Shown: positions 12,979-24,887 of the stretch, piece by piece
How positions within the stretch are numbered: position 1 is the stretch's first letter
Layout: the number at the start of each line of letters is the position of its first letter
Source: Chelonoidis abingdonii
Taxonomy: Eukaryota > Chordata > Testudines > Testudinidae
Assembly: GCF_003597395.2 (NCBI RefSeq)
Contig: NC_133769.1
Span: forward strand, 178,855,366-178,919,365
Direction: 5' to 3'
Length of the DNA stretch: 64,000 bases
Notes under the pieces: model-generated
Told to the model about the DNA's origin: nothing
Database searches by the model: none
Seen by the model: the letters and a program-made list of their open reading frames with translations, nothing else
Translations under genes and position numbers: made by a program

Positions 12979-13260
12979 GTGTATGGTGTTGAGGAATAAC
13001 CCCAAAACACACTGTGAAGTCCTGTCCTGAGGGGACAGATTCCTGACACCTCTCACATGGAGCTGAGTGTCTGTCACAGCACCACTTCTGCGGCTAAAGT
13101 ATTATGGAACAGATGAATGAATCGTTTCAGACATGGATATATTTGGTGAGAGGAGAGAGGATGAGGACCCCTCTGTGACTAGGGGTGTCACCCAGAGAGT
13201 ACGTGTGTGTGGAGGAGGAGGGAAACCTCTCTGAGATCTGGAAAATTCCTCCTCCCTCGT

Positions 13261-13480
13261 GTGTGTATGTGAGGGGGTGTGTGCGTGTGTAGGCAGGGAG
13301 AACTTGTGTGTGTAGGCAGGGGGAGGGAGGATGTGTGTTTCAGGCAGAGGAAAATTAGTGTATGGGTGTGTAGGCAGGGGGCAGATGACTGTGTGTGTAT
13401 AGGCAGGGGAAGGTATGTGTGTGTGTATTGAGGCAGGAGGGGATGCTATGTATGTGTGTTTATATAGGCAGATGGAGGAT
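13261..13480. repeat. Minisatellite, about 30-bp period, upstream of PTGFRN
   Basis: Seven units each containing AGGCAG (13291, 13313, 13342, 13372, 13401, 13431, 13466), mostly 29-30 bp apart, separated by GTGTGTGT-rich linkers. It gives a long antisense open frame rich in Thr, His and Pro that I do not regard as a gene. It ends about 760 bp before the PTGFRN start codon. Confidence 0.8.
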
Positions 13481-13533
13481 GAGCACCTCCCACTGACCAG
13501 GGTACACTGTTTACCCCATGTCTGGGACCAAGA

Positions 13534-13695
13534 CAGGCCACCCAGAGGATTCAAGGGGCTTGGGGCAAAGCAATTTCAGGGGCCCCTTCCATAAATAAAA
13601 AGTTGCAATATTATAGACTACTATATTCTCATGGGGGCCCCTGTGGGGCCTGGGGCAAATTGCTGCACTTGCCCCCTCCCCTCTGGGCAGCCCTG
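13534..13695. mobile_element. Short hAT-like MITE at the edge of the PTGFRN promoter
   Basis: Ends CAGGCCACCCAGAGG and the complement of CCTCTGGGCAGCCCTG pair. The flanking 8 bp are GACCAAGA (13526-13533) and GACTAAGA (13696-13703), 7 of 8 identical. The inside repeats GGGGCAAA and GGGGCC in inverted form. It ends about 215 bp before the first Sp1 box. Confidence 0.7.
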
Positions 13696-13859
13696 GACTA
13701 AGAGGTCCCTCTTCCCTATTTCTGTCCCTTCCAGAGGAAAGCCCCCATCATGTCAGGGGATGTGGAGAGAAGAGGAGGACGGAAGCTCTCAGTGGAGCAG
13801 GATTTCCCTTCCCCTCACTGTGACCAGGTACCCCCCCCCCGCCCCCCAGCAGGGGTTAC

Positions 13860-14660
13860 CCAGGGTGTGGGGGAATCTCCTTTGCTGGAGCAGGGCATCC
13901 CCTCCGGGGGTGGGCGGGGCTCTGGTGCGAGCGGGGCTCCAGGGCGGGCGGGTGGCCGGCTCTCTCCTCCTCTTTAAGGGGGCGGGGGCCGGACCCCAGC
14001 ACCTCCCCCGGTACCTGCGGGAGGGGGAGTGGGGGCGGAGGCTGGCAAAGTTTGTCTCTGTGGTTGGCTGCGCGGCGCGGCCGGGCGGCTCCCAGCCAGG
14101 CTAGCGAGCGAGCGCCGGGGCGGCTGGTGCGCGGTTTTCTCGGGTCGGCGGCGGGGCCAGCAGCTGCTGGGCGCGGGCTCCCCGGGCTGGTCGGTGCCCG
14201 CGGGCTGGAGGCTCCGGGTCTGAGCAGCCTCTTCCGGCCAGCATGGGGCACCGCGTGGGGAGCGCGCCCCTTCTCTTGCTGCTGCTGCTGCTGCTGGGTG
14301 AGCCCCTGCGCGAGGTCATGGGAGCAGGGAGCGGGCGCTGGGTCCCCACGGGAATATTGCGTCCTTTCCCGCCGCTGTGTAACTCCGCGGAGCGGCTGCT
14401 GCGGCGGTGTCCCGGCCAGGGCGGGTTTCAGGCGAGGTGCCCCCTGGGGAGTCCCGGCTCCTTGCGGTGGCCATGCCTGCGCTGGGTGCCCCCTCCGCTG
14501 TGGGCTCAGCTGTGCGAGGCGGCGCGTTGAGGCGCCGAGGCACTGACCCTGGATTTGCTCTGCAGCTGGAGCTGCCCCCCTCCCTTTCCCAGAAAAGCGC
14601 ACAGCCCCGAGGAGTTCTCCCCCCCCCCCCCGGTTGTATTGATCCATGGAGCTGAGAGCG
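13860..14660 (+). promoter_or_regulatory. PTGFRN: CpG-rich promoter region of PTGFRN
   Basis: GC-rich, CpG-dense block running from about 380 bp before the start codon into the first 360 bp of intron 1, in strong contrast to the AT-rich surroundings. It holds a full Sp1-type GC box TGGGCGGGGC at 13911-13920, overlapping G-rich GC boxes near 13941-13952 and 13978-13989, and another near 14030-14039. No convincing TATA box is placed upstream of the ATG; TCTTTAAG at 13971 is only weakly similar. This fits a CpG-island promoter with dispersed start sites (inference). The exact transcription start cannot be read from sequence. Confidence 0.75.
14243..14297 (+). CDS. PTGFRN: PTGFRN exon 1: start codon and signal peptide
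   Basis: First coding exon of prostaglandin F2 receptor negative regulator, a cell-surface Ig-superfamily protein that partners tetraspanins CD9 and CD81 and lowers PGF2-alpha binding to its receptor (family knowledge). Seen: an ATG in good Kozak context (A at -3, G at +4) opens 18 codons with a basic start followed by nine leucines, six of them from a (CTG)6 run, then one extra G before a GTGAGC donor. That G joins CT of exon 2 to make an alanine codon, so the leader reads on into AFCKGRIVRV, matching the N-terminal end of vertebrate PTGFRN as I remember it. The exon lies in a GC-rich region with Sp1-type boxes, as expected for a TATA-less promoter. The pairing with exon 2, 38 kb away, rests on matching phase and position, because the leader itself is low-complexity. 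The CTG run could vary in length between individuals. Confidence 0.82.
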
Positions 14661-16456
14661 TCTGGCTTCCTCTCCTGCCTTGCATGTTGGCAGGGCCTGA
14701 GGGAAGCTCACCTTGAGCCCCTCCCTTTGGGCTAGGGAGCTTGGCACGGGTTGGCCTGTGATCGTTTACATCCTGCTTCCCAACGGTGCGTTTGTTTCTT
14801 GGAAGGGGTGGGGGTTAGGGAGTCATTGAACTTTCCAGTCACTTACTAGTCCCAGTATTATAGTTCAGAGTAAAGCCGCTGCTTCCCTGAGTCCATGCCC
14901 TATGCACATTGCTATGATTCAGCCCTTCTTAACCTCTGCCAGGTTCCTTTCTCTCATTGTTTGGGTATTGACTCTGCCATGGCAATGTCTCCAGCACTTG
15001 TTTTTACTTCAGGTTTTTTTGCTATGACAGCTAGGTTTAAAAAAATGCAGAACCCTTCTACTGGAACCAGGCAAGGTAACAGTAGAAAGGGCTGGCATAG
15101 CTCAGGAGGGAATCCAGCTCCTACCCTGGCATTCGAAGGCTCGCTGGCACTGATTTTAGCTTTGTTAACTACCATTCTGAATCTACCAAACTGATTAACT
15201 CTTGGCACATCTGTAATTACTTATTAAAGTATAAATCTCCTGAGTAGCTATGCTAGGTATGGGTGACAGTGCTAGACAAGACAGGAGGTGTACTCTGTGC
15301 TTGTGCCTTGGTCTCTAAATACTGTGCTGTTTTTTTTCTCTGTAGATTTAATGACACCTTTTGAATTATCAAATAAGCTGTGTGTGAGCAAATAACCCAA
15401 AGCAGTTAACTGAGATCAGTAATCTCTAGCTGTACTGGCATTCATTTTAAAGACTAGATAGTATGCTCCCTATGACTCTTATAGCTTCAATAAAATAACT
15501 GAGACATGCAAAATACAGCGTTTTCCTCTTTTTTAAAAAGAGACTGAAATACTCTTGTGCATTTCAGTGTAACCTGTATACACTGTGTAGTCAGCCTGTG
15601 GAATTAATTTCCGTAGGAGGTCAGGGATATAGAGTGTAGCTGAATGTATAAGGAGGTGGGATAACTTTGACATTATGGTAATAATTACCAATTCTACTAG
15701 ACTGTAGAAAAGTATTATCTCTTCAAGATAAGGGTAAAGAAATCTTATACTTCAGGGTCAGGAAGAGATTTTTCTCCTGTACAAGCACAGTTGGCCAGGT
15801 ACATTATAGGAGTGTTTCAAGCTTCCTCTGAAATGCTGGGTATTAGCTACTACCAAAGCCAGAATACTGGACTTGATAGTACAATGATTTTGTGTGATAC
15901 ATCAAATGTTATGTTCGTGTGTTCACCTGTAACAACATATGAGCTCCCCCCCGGGTAATTGATTAGCTTACCTTTTGTAGTACTGTTTGTTTTTTGACAG
16001 TCTATGGCTGACATTGGGCAAAAATGAAGATGATTCCTGCCTCGAAGATCATACAATCTAAAAGTATTTTCCTGCAGATGTATTAAATATGTGTTTTGCA
16101 GCTGACAATAGTATTGGAGTAGGGGTATATTTAAGTAGAGACCAAAAATTGCTCAAGTAAGAACAGAATTACACACAGTATTTAAATGATGCTGCATTAT
16201 ATCCATTTAATTGGATAGCATGACTAGAGGTGTTGCTGCATTGTTATATGCAGGACTTGAATAGTCTAATTTATTATTTGCTTGTAGCAGATGGGTGCTA
16301 AGCCATTGATTTTTACAGAATTTAACCTTTCATTTAAACAAAACAGATTTTCTAGCCTTCATGGCTGCTGAATTAACCTCCTGAATGTAAGCTCTTAGTT
16401 TTGTCTTCCTGAGGCTGCAGACAGAGTATGCTTTGCCTTGCAAGTAGCTGAAGTGT
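14661..16456. other. PTGFRN intron 1, first part
   Basis: Falls from GC-rich to AT-rich within about 300 bp. No repeat, exon or RNA gene that I can support. Confidence 0.5.
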
Positions 16457-16625
16457 ATCATAGAATGTCAGGGCTGGAAGAGACCTCAGGAGGTCATCTA
16501 GTCCAACCCCCTGCTCAGAGCAGGACCAATCCCCAGACAGACTTTTGCCCCAGATCCCTAAGTGGCCCCCTCAAGGGTTGAACTCTCAGCCCTGGGTTTA
16601 GCAGGCTAATGCTCAAACCACTGAG
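16457..16625 (-). mobile_element. CR1 LINE 3' fragment (antisense)
   Basis: Starts with ATCATAGAATGTCAGGGC and runs through GGTCATCTAGTCCAACCCCC, the reverse complement of the standard CR1 3' end. It carries only the 3' tail and no coding sequence. Confidence 0.85.
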
Positions 16626-19369
16626 CTGTTCCGTAAGCTGGGCTTCTCAGCAGGCTATTGTTTCAGGGCCTCAGAGGAGGTGTGTGTGCGCGCGCATGCA
16701 TTTTGCTAAATGGAGTCTGGGTTTACCAAAAATAAATAAATCCCTGAGTGTAACACTGAATTTACACGGTGCTTTAGAAACTAAATCTTACGTTAAGATA
16801 AACCCCACAGGCTTTTGAAGGGTAGTGCTGCCCTTGTAGGAGATAAAATGTGAATGAAATGTCTCTTTAAAGTGTGACCTAATGGCCAGCAGCAGACTAG
16901 AAGGCTGTATTCGTAGAATGGTTTGCTTGAGCACTCTGGGTGGTTATAGCTGCTTGTTGATTTTTCCCTTATGTTGGGGATTGTTCTATTAAAGCTAGAA
17001 ATGCTGCTGTTACCCAGAAGCTCCTGAGCCAACATTGCCTGGTAAGAAGGTATAAGTGTTTAGGCGTGGTTTTCTTCTGGTATAAACTGCTCAGAGCTGA
17101 GGGTAACTTAGAGCAGAGGGAAGCTGGGCTTCACTTGGGGAAGTACTTCTCTTATACTGGGAAGAACAGAGTTTCTGCTTTTGCTGACCAGTGGTGCATT
17201 TTCAATCAGTTAAATGTGTAATAAATGCAGGTAACACAATCTTTCCCTTGCACCAAAAACTGTCCTTTAAGAACCATTTTTCTGACATTCAGTTTTTTCA
17301 GTGAGAGCTTCTGTGTAAGTGTGATGGGGAGAGGATTTTGGAGTTGTTCACTACTTATGTGCCCTTCATAGGGGTTTGTACTGTGCACACTAGTGTAGTG
17401 CAGCTCAAGATGCATGTGGCTGAAGCACTTGTCTGCCAGATTAGGAATAACTCTTATATTCTTAGCAGAGCCAATAGCTATTTAATGAAAACAACCACCA
17501 TCACAGCTGCCAGTGAGGGGCCTATTAGTGCCAGTCTCAACAGAGAGGCTGTGAGGTCTGAACTCTCCTCTCTCCTCGCTTAGGTCTCTCTGGGACAGTG
17601 GGAGGGGAAACTTGCTCTGCTGTTGCCCATGTTTTCAATCTGCAGGGCTGTCAAGCCAACACTGTTGGTCAGTATGAAAATTACTCAGAAAACTAAAACA
17701 TCCAGGATAGGACCCTGTTCTTTAAAAATAATGATCTTGTGATTATTTTATTATTGCTGGCATTTGGTGTGTGTTTAATCAGCAACCTGAATAACTGCTA
17801 GCTCTTTCATTCTTAATTATTTAAAAGTATCATAAGTATTTAAACTTAATTTAAAAAACAGAGCTTGCTCTTATTTGTGCGAGAAGGAACTTGGGAGAAG
17901 CAGATGGAGACAATAGTCAGGTTCCATAACTGGCACATCTGCTCTGCATCCAAACATACAATGTTCTTCATTGCCAAGAAGCTCTTGCAACAGCTCCTCT
18001 CCTCTGCAATTCCAGAGATCTGTCCAGCATTACAGATCCCTGCCAGAAACCTTCTGGTATGGACCTCTCAGGTTATTTGTTATGACTTTCACCTGAAATT
18101 TGTTTGGTTTCTCAACTGCTACAACAATTAATAATTTGAATCAAAGATTTAGTTCAAACTTGGCAGTTAAAGGCTTCCAATAATTAGTCAGCTGTGTATT
18201 GTTATAATTGTCAACCTCAAGCCTTTTCTAGCCATTTTCAGCAATGGGGGAGCTTACCAAACCTAATACAGTGAAACCAGCACTGAGCTCTCTAATCCTC
18301 CTCTACCTTACTGGCATGCTTCTGCTGGCAGGCTTTTTATTCTACTACTTGGAGTAAGAGAGGGGAAAAGGGCTGTCCCCTCATTGGTGTTTGGAAGGGT
18401 GGGAGACATCACTCCAGTTCCTTTCCTTTTCCCCCCAGAGATGGATGAAAGTCCCACCAGGAGGGGAGTATCCAGCCCGGCCTTTGTCATCTTTAGGAAG
18501 GGGAAGTATTTTCCACATAATCTTGTTTGTCTGATTTGCTCTTGGAGGGTGGAGTTAGGAAAGCAGGGGTGGGAGGAAGAGATGGGAGGCACAGCTGTTT
18601 ATCCTCATCCCCCTACCACAATCTGCTGCTGACATGGTTGTAAGATGTTTCTTCCACTGTATTCCAGGCTGACTTTCACCAGGGGGGAGTGCTGCTTTCT
18701 CCTATATCTGCTTGTGCCCTCCCACTCCACCTGACAGGCTGGCAAATAGTAGCTTATCCTCATCCTTTCCCATCCTTGGTGTGATGTTTCTCGAAAGCCC
18801 ATTCAAAAGTTCATCATGGAAGTAGTTAGCACATATGTTTGTTTCCTAGAACTGCCCCCTCTCCTCCCGCCACCCCTGATTGCTGCTCTTGGAAGCAGCA
18901 ACCTGTAGTCTTCAGGCAGCTACTGCTGTGGTTGGCCCAGTGCCCTGCTGATGCATAAGCCTGCCTGAGTAAGAGGTAGGATAAAAAGTGAGGGTCAATT
19001 TCTAAAAAAAGGGTGCAGCCATACTCTACTGAAAGGAACCCCTTTAAAAAGGGTACATGTGCATGTAAAAGTCAAGCTTATTTGTCTCGTGGACTTTAGA
19101 GAACTCTATAGATACTGTTGCAGGGCTATATTTTCTGCAGTACCTCCTTAATGTTAATAGACGTTCATAGGTCCATCTAATAACTCTAAAGATTTTCCAC
19201 CCAAATCAAATAAAATAGTCCTTATTACATACACTTGTGTGTAACAAATTTGGAAGTATTGTATTTCTTGAGCTTTTTTGGTGATTGAGGTGGTTTAGTG
19301 AGGATTGTCATCTAAACTGCATTAGCACTCCAAGAGTACCAAGCCTTTTGCCAATACATGTGCCACAGT
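16626..19369. other. PTGFRN intron 1, no supported feature
   Basis: Unique-looking AT-rich intronic DNA. Several open frames of 60-95 codons have no recognisable domain and no splice-consistent conservation that I can judge. Confidence 0.4.
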
Positions 19370-20790
19370 TCTGGAGAAAATAGTTATAGAAAGACACACA
19401 AGCATCAACTTCTTGGACATCGTGATTAGCTTCAGCAATGGAGTTCTACAGACAACTGTATATAAGAAACCCACAGATCACCACACTTACTTTCACGGAT
19501 CTAGTAACCACTCCAGACACAGTAGGAAATGTTATCTATAGTAGTGGTTCTCAAACTTTCCAAACTACATGTACCCCTTTCAGGCATCTGATTTGTGTTG
19601 TGTACCTCCAACTTTCACTTCACTTAAAAACTACTTACTTACAAAATCAGACATCAAAATACAAAAGTGTCACAGCACACTATTACTGAGAAATTGCTTA
19701 CTTTCTCATTTTTACCATATAATTATAAAATAAATCAATTGGAATGTAAATATTGTACTTACATTTCACTGTACAATGTTTATACAGACAATGACTTGTT
19801 TATACTGCTCTGAAATTTTAGTTTGTACTGACTTTGCTAGTGCTTTTTGTGTAGCCTGTTGTAAAACTAGGCAAATATCTTGAGTTGATGTAACCCCTGG
19901 AAGATCCCTGTGTACCCTAGGGTGACATGTACCCCTGGTTGAGAACCACTGATCTGTGGCTAGGCACTCAGATATCACAGAATATGTTCTAAAGAGAAAG
20001 TCTGGGATGCACACTTAAAACTGCCTCACCAAAAAAGGATGCTCCATGGGGAAGTAGATCACATCATGGAACCAGTCATCCAAATACTGAGAGAAACTGC
20101 TTCTATACAGAAATAAAATCCCCTGCCACTGCACACCCCTACTTGTCATCTGCTGCCCCATCCTGGAACCTATGTGGGGTATTATTAAACAATTACAACT
20201 CAAACTCAATGGAAAATCTGTCCCAAACTCTCTCTTCTGGCCTTCAAAAAATTCCCCAGCCTCACCAAGCTCATCATCAGAAGCAGGCTCCCCATAGACC
20301 AGGACCCACCAACTCAAGCAGCCACAGCCCCTGCCACAAGAACAGGTTCAGAATCTGCAGACATATCTCTACTGTACCATGATCAGTACCACCCACAATA
20401 CACCTTTGAAGATCCCTGGGTCCTACACATGCCTATCACAGTATATGGCATACATCATCTAGTGCACTAAATACTCCAAAAACAACTATGTGGGTAAAAT
20501 GAGACAATCACTATGTTTTCAAATGAACTCGCACAGAAAAATGATAAAAAGACAAAAGCCCTATCTTTCCTGTGAGCAAACGCTTTTCACAATGATCACT
20601 CTGTATCTGACCTCTCAGTCCTCGGTGTGAAAGGAGACCTGTACAATGCCCTCAAAAAATGAGCCTAGGAACTTAAATTCGTAATTCTGCTAGACACCAA
20701 AATTCATGGTCTAATAACGGCAGTGGATTTATAGCTCATTACAACAATCTGTAACCCACTAACCCTCCTTTGTCCTCTGACTGTAGCTGT
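19370..20790 (+). pseudogene. Decayed Penelope-like element (RT end plus GIY-YIG endonuclease), interrupted by a hAT element
   Basis: Forward frames give SINFLDIVISFSNGVLQTTVYKK followed by HHTYFH-like residues (19400-19500), the C-terminal reverse transcriptase region of PLEs. After the inserted hAT (19542-19951), pieces with CTKYSKNNYVGKMRQSL and MNSHRK (about 20465-20540) match the GIY-YIG type endonuclease characteristic of PLEs (CxxC...YxGxTxxxLxxRxxxH). Residues around 20640-20760 (LKGDLYN, then LKFVILLDT) continue that domain. Many stops and frame changes show it is dead. Confidence 0.65.
19542..19951. mobile_element. hAT-type MITE inserted in the Penelope-like element
   Basis: Starts TAGTGGTTCTCAAAC (first base altered from the usual C) and ends GGTTGAGAACCACTG. 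Flanks are ATCTATAG and ATCTGTGG (6 of 8). It is a member of the same family as 22878-23331, in the opposite orientation. Confidence 0.8.
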
Positions 20791-21848
20791 GTTAACTGCC
20801 TGTTTCACCTTGAATGGTCTCTTGCAACATAACTCCTTATTTGTTCCACCCTTATTATTACTGCATCCATCTTGTCTCACTTATAAAAAGACAGACTGAC
20901 AAAAGTATGGAGAAAAAGGATGTAATGTGTTAGCGAATTAGTCTGGACATTGATAGGTGTACAACTTTTTTTGCTCTTCGGAGCACGAGGTATCTGGTTT
21001 ACCAACCATTTTGGTGTTCACTAACAAGTTAATTCAGTCCAAAAGTTCCATGTTTTCAGAAACCCTTGAGGTTCATATATTTGCAGAGAATAACTCTAAA
21101 AGTAACCAGCCAACTGTAAAGGCCTGATGCATCAGATTACATTGAGGTCAAAAGAATAAAACAAACTGTTATTTTCTAGACCAAAATGCTTTTGAGAGAG
21201 GATTTTCTAGATCACAATGTGAGGGCACCTAGAGCCTTGGATACATAGCTTTCTTTTTAAAATCTTAATAGATAAAACCTAAGACATTTGAAAAGTGAAA
21301 AACTACTAAATTTTAGAAGTTCCATATCTCAAAACTGGCTTATCTAATTCAACTTGGACTTTATTTTTTTTTTTAAAAGGATCTTCTCTGGACTGAGTAA
21401 GCAGGACAATGCAAACAGGATAGAGCTTTTTTTCAGAGTTAGATGAGGTTTCAAAGGTGGGCTTATAATGGAAATCATCTCACAATCTTAACTATGGAGT
21501 CACTACCGTGGTGCTATAATTAAGTGTAACATCCTTAAAGGAGATTTGACTAAGAGGTGGGGCAATGTCACTAAACTTCAAGAAGGGAATTTAAAAAAAA
21601 AAGGAAAGAAAAGAGGTAGTCAGAGCCTGACGGGGGGGAAGTTAGTAAATTAGAATCACTACAGTAGGGTTGTTATGGAGGCTGCTTAAGACATACTGTA
21701 GAGCATCATGGAAGACTTTTCTATTCCAGAACATAAAAAGGAAACGAATGGAGGAAGAATCCTAGCATGGTTGTGTTAATGTATAAAAGTTTATCGAGAT
21801 GGAGATCCAGCCTAAGCAATGCTAATAGAACAGAATTGTTCTATGCAG

Positions 21849-22045
21849 TGTTGTTGTTGTTGTTGTACCACAATATTAGAGAGAGTAGCTGGTGAGGTGG
21901 TATTTTTTTAGTAGACCAACTTCTGTTGGTGAGAGAGAGAGAAGCTTTCAAGTTTAAGACGAATTGTGTACGTTCGAACATGTATCTCTTTCAGCAGCAG
22001 AAGCTGGTCCAATAGAAGATATTACCTCTCCCATCTTGCCCCCCA
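21849..22045. mobile_element. Head-to-head pair of Penelope-like 3' ends
   Basis: The left half (about 21873-21960) holds CTTCTGTTGGTGAGAGAG in antisense orientation. The right half (about 21990-22042) holds GCAGAAGCTGGTCCAATA in sense orientation, followed by GATATTACCTC. The halves are imperfect inverted copies of the same PLE terminal region that appears singly at 59960-60115, so the locus folds into a long hairpin. Confidence 0.6.
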
Positions 22046-22734
22046 GAATAATTGTTGACCGTTAACTGGTGATTAAGAACCTGATCCAAAGCACTTGCCC
22101 AGGGAAAAGTGCAAGTGAAATCATTAGTAATTCTGCCTGTGGAGGGGAATACAGTTCCATATAAGTGCCAAGAGGAAATTTGAAAAAGCAAAGCCAAATA
22201 TAACTTTTATGTTTCATTTGAAATGAGAAATTTGTGGGAGGTTCAGTGGGTTCATAATATCCCCAGACTATAGAAGGGGCAATCTGAGATTATAAGGAGA
22301 CTGCATCTTGCTTTACCAAAGAGGATGATGAGAAAATAACTACTGGGGAGTTTCTTTTTTTCAGGTAGTGAAGGTGAAATACTATCACAGAGAAGTATCA
22401 ATAAGTGACGAAACAAGTCAGAATTTCACTGGACTGGATGGTATTTATGTGTGTGTTCTAAAAGAACTGAAGAATCAGCTGAGCTACTAACAAAAATAAC
22501 TAATAAGGAGGAGACTGAAAGTTGGCCAATACTGTAATCTACCTTTAAAATGGACTGAATGATGGTTTTTGGAATTCATTGAGTGGTGAAGTTCAGTACC
22601 AGGATTAATAGCTGGGGAACTAGTTAGATTGAATTCTGTGGCATTCTATGAATATCAAAGGGACAAACTGCACAGTAGTTTATATACAGAGCAGCTAGCA
22701 GTGCCTGTAGTTCAGGCTGCCTAACACTTTCCAG

Positions 22735-22877
22735 TATAAGACCATGTTTGGAACACTTTGCCTCGGGAAGTTGTGGAAGCACCTTCACTGGAGGTTTTCA
22801 AAAGGAAGCTGGATAGCCATCTCTCTTGGATGGCTTAGACACAACAATGCTGCATCTTGGCATGGGTTAGACTAGAT
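22735..22877 (+). mobile_element. CR1 LINE 3' fragment, part 1
   Basis: Contains TTTGCCTCGGGAAGTTGTGG and GGATGGCTTAGACACAACAA, the usual CR1 3' region in sense orientation. It is interrupted by a hAT element and resumes at 23340. Confidence 0.8.
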
Positions 22878-23331
22878 CAGTGGTTCTCAACCAGGGGTAC
22901 GTGTACCCATTGGAGAATACTGAGTTCTTCCAGGAGGAGTACATGAACTCATCCAGATATTTGCTTAGTTTTACAATAGGCTACATAAAAAGCACTAGCG
23001 AAGTCAGTACAAACTAAAATTTCATACAGACAATGACTTGTTTATACTGTTCTATATACTGTACACTGAAATGTAAGTACAATATTTATCTTCCAATTGA
23101 GTTATTTTTATAATTATGTAGTAAAAATGAGAAAGTGAGCAATTTTTCAGTAGCAGTTGCTGTGACACTTTTGTATTTTTGTTTGATTTTTGTAAGCAAG
23201 TAGTTTTTAAGTGAGCTGATGTTTGTAAGCAAGTAGTTTTAAGTGAGGTGATACACTGGGGGCACCAGAGGGGGGGGCGGTATGCAAGACCAATCAGAAA
23301 TACAGTAGTCTGGAAAGGGTGAGAACCACTG
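22878..23331. mobile_element. hAT-type MITE inserted in CR1
   Basis: Ends CAGTGGTTCTCAACC and GGGTGAGAACCACTG, with a perfect 8-bp duplication GACTAGAT on both sides (22870-22877 and 23332-23339). Length 454 bp, no coding frame. The clean duplication of CR1 sequence proves that the hAT is younger than the CR1 copy. Confidence 0.92.
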
Positions 23332-23374
23332 GACTAGATGACCCTTGCAGTCTCCTCTAGCCCTATGATTCTGT
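23332..23374 (+). mobile_element. CR1 LINE 3' fragment, part 2 (terminus)
   Basis: Continues the interrupted CR1 with GATGACCCTTGCAGTCTCC and ends near CTATGATTCTGTG, the characteristic CR1 terminal octamer region. Confidence 0.8.
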
Positions 23375-24562
23375 GTTTCAGTTATTTATAACTAGGATTG
23401 GCTGAAATTTATTTTTCAGTTTTTCATAATTTTGATGTCTAATATCTACACTTTAAGCATTTCTTTAGATTTGTATCAATTTAACTTTTCATAGTTGTGA
23501 GAAATTATGAAGGGGGGGATCAGACAATATTTAATGACAGTAAATGTTGAGATTCAAAAGTTAAAGCTTTATAACTATCAAAACACAAATGATCGATGTC
23601 ACATGTCAAAATATAAAAGTAAATATCCTCAAGTCAAACTGTAATAAGTTCTCAAGCAACATTTTTCTTACTTTGCTTATCTGTATTTTCTGTGATTATA
23701 GATAGAAAGATTCTTTGTTGGTTTGGCTGTGTACAGAGAAATTGATTTTATTGATAAAAGTCAAATCCTTCCAAGTTTACTTATAACATTGCCAAACTTT
23801 AATCTTTCAGGCTAAAATTTTTCCATGCTGGGTGTCTGCTCAGGCTGAATCATTTTTTTGTTTGTTTGTTTTTGAAAGTTTAAGCAAAAATAGTTTGTTT
23901 CTGACAAGATTATTTTGCTCATATTAAAAAGAATCTTTACAGCTTCTAAGCTGAGAAGTAATGTACATTCATGCTTTGGAGCAAAGACTTGAAATTTTGC
24001 CCAGAAGTTGCCTTTGTGTTAGGAATGTGCCTTTTGCCTTTGCTGAAAAATGCCCCAGTTTGGCCAAATTATAAGCTTTAGAAAAATATTATTATTGTTT
24101 ATCATCAGTAATAATAACCATAAGCAATACTTACCTACATTTGCCAGGGGCATTTCTTCCTGCTTTTTGCAGCACTCAGCATTTCCCAATCTTGTTGTTC
24201 AGAGATAAAGAAAAAGTAAGGAACATCCCTTGTAATAAGAGCCTATTAGCAGCCCTACTTGTGACCATGCATTGGAGAACGCAGCTGCCTTGGCTGGCAG
24301 GGTCTTAACTCTCAGACGAGCTAGCTCCCGCTAACCTTGCCAGTCTCGAAAGATCAGTCAGCAAAGTAATAGACCTAAAGCCGATTCAGGGTACATTCCA
24401 TCCTTGGCTCAAACTGCAGGGATATAGCATCGTGCTTTTTTTTTTCTTGATATATTGTGGCCATGGGGAGTCTTTGAACAGGTTGGAACCATAATGCTTT
24501 CCCATACGTTCTGCATGCTGCAGAAGAGAGAGTTGTCATCAGCTGGGGTTCAGTGTTTGTGA

Positions 24563-24887
24563 CAGGGGTTGCCAACCTCTGGCATGTGGCTCGCCAGGGT
24601 AAGCACCCTGGTGGGCCAGGCCATTTTGCTTACCTGCCGCGTCGGCAGGTTCGGCTGATCACGGCTCCCACTGGCCGCGGTTTGCTGTCCCAGGCCAATA
24701 GGGACGGCAGGAAGCGGCGTGGGCCAAGGAATGTGCTTTCTGCCGCCCCCATTGGCCTGGGACGGCAAACCGTGGCCAGTGGGATCCGCCATTGGCCAAA
24801 CCTGCTGACGCGACAGGTAAACAAACTGTCCCGGCCTGCCAGGGTGCTTACCCTGGCGAGTCATGTGCCAGAGGTTGCCGACCCCTG
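24563..24887. mobile_element. hAT-type palindromic MITE
   Basis: Ends CAGGGGTTGCCAACC and GGTTGCCGACCCCTG, with a perfect 8-bp duplication GTTTGTGA (24555-24562 and 24888-24895). Long internal self-complementarity (CTGGCCGCGGTTTGCTGTCC against GGACGGCAAACCGTGGCCAG). It shares its plan with 9306-9645. Confidence 0.93.

Noticed and set aside
1..13500. CD2 or another neighbour gene upstream of PTGFRN
   Set aside because: Expected from synteny, but no Ig exon or splice-bounded frame is recognisable here.
13102..13554. 150-codon minus-strand open frame rich in Thr-His-Pro
   Set aside because: Produced by the 30-bp minisatellite; no domain or splice context.
13856..14647. 263-codon open frame on the minus strand across the PTGFRN promoter and exon 1
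   Set aside because: GC-rich, CpG-dense DNA has few stop codons. The translation is Pro/Ala/Arg/Gly-rich without a domain, and it overlaps a well supported exon on the other strand.
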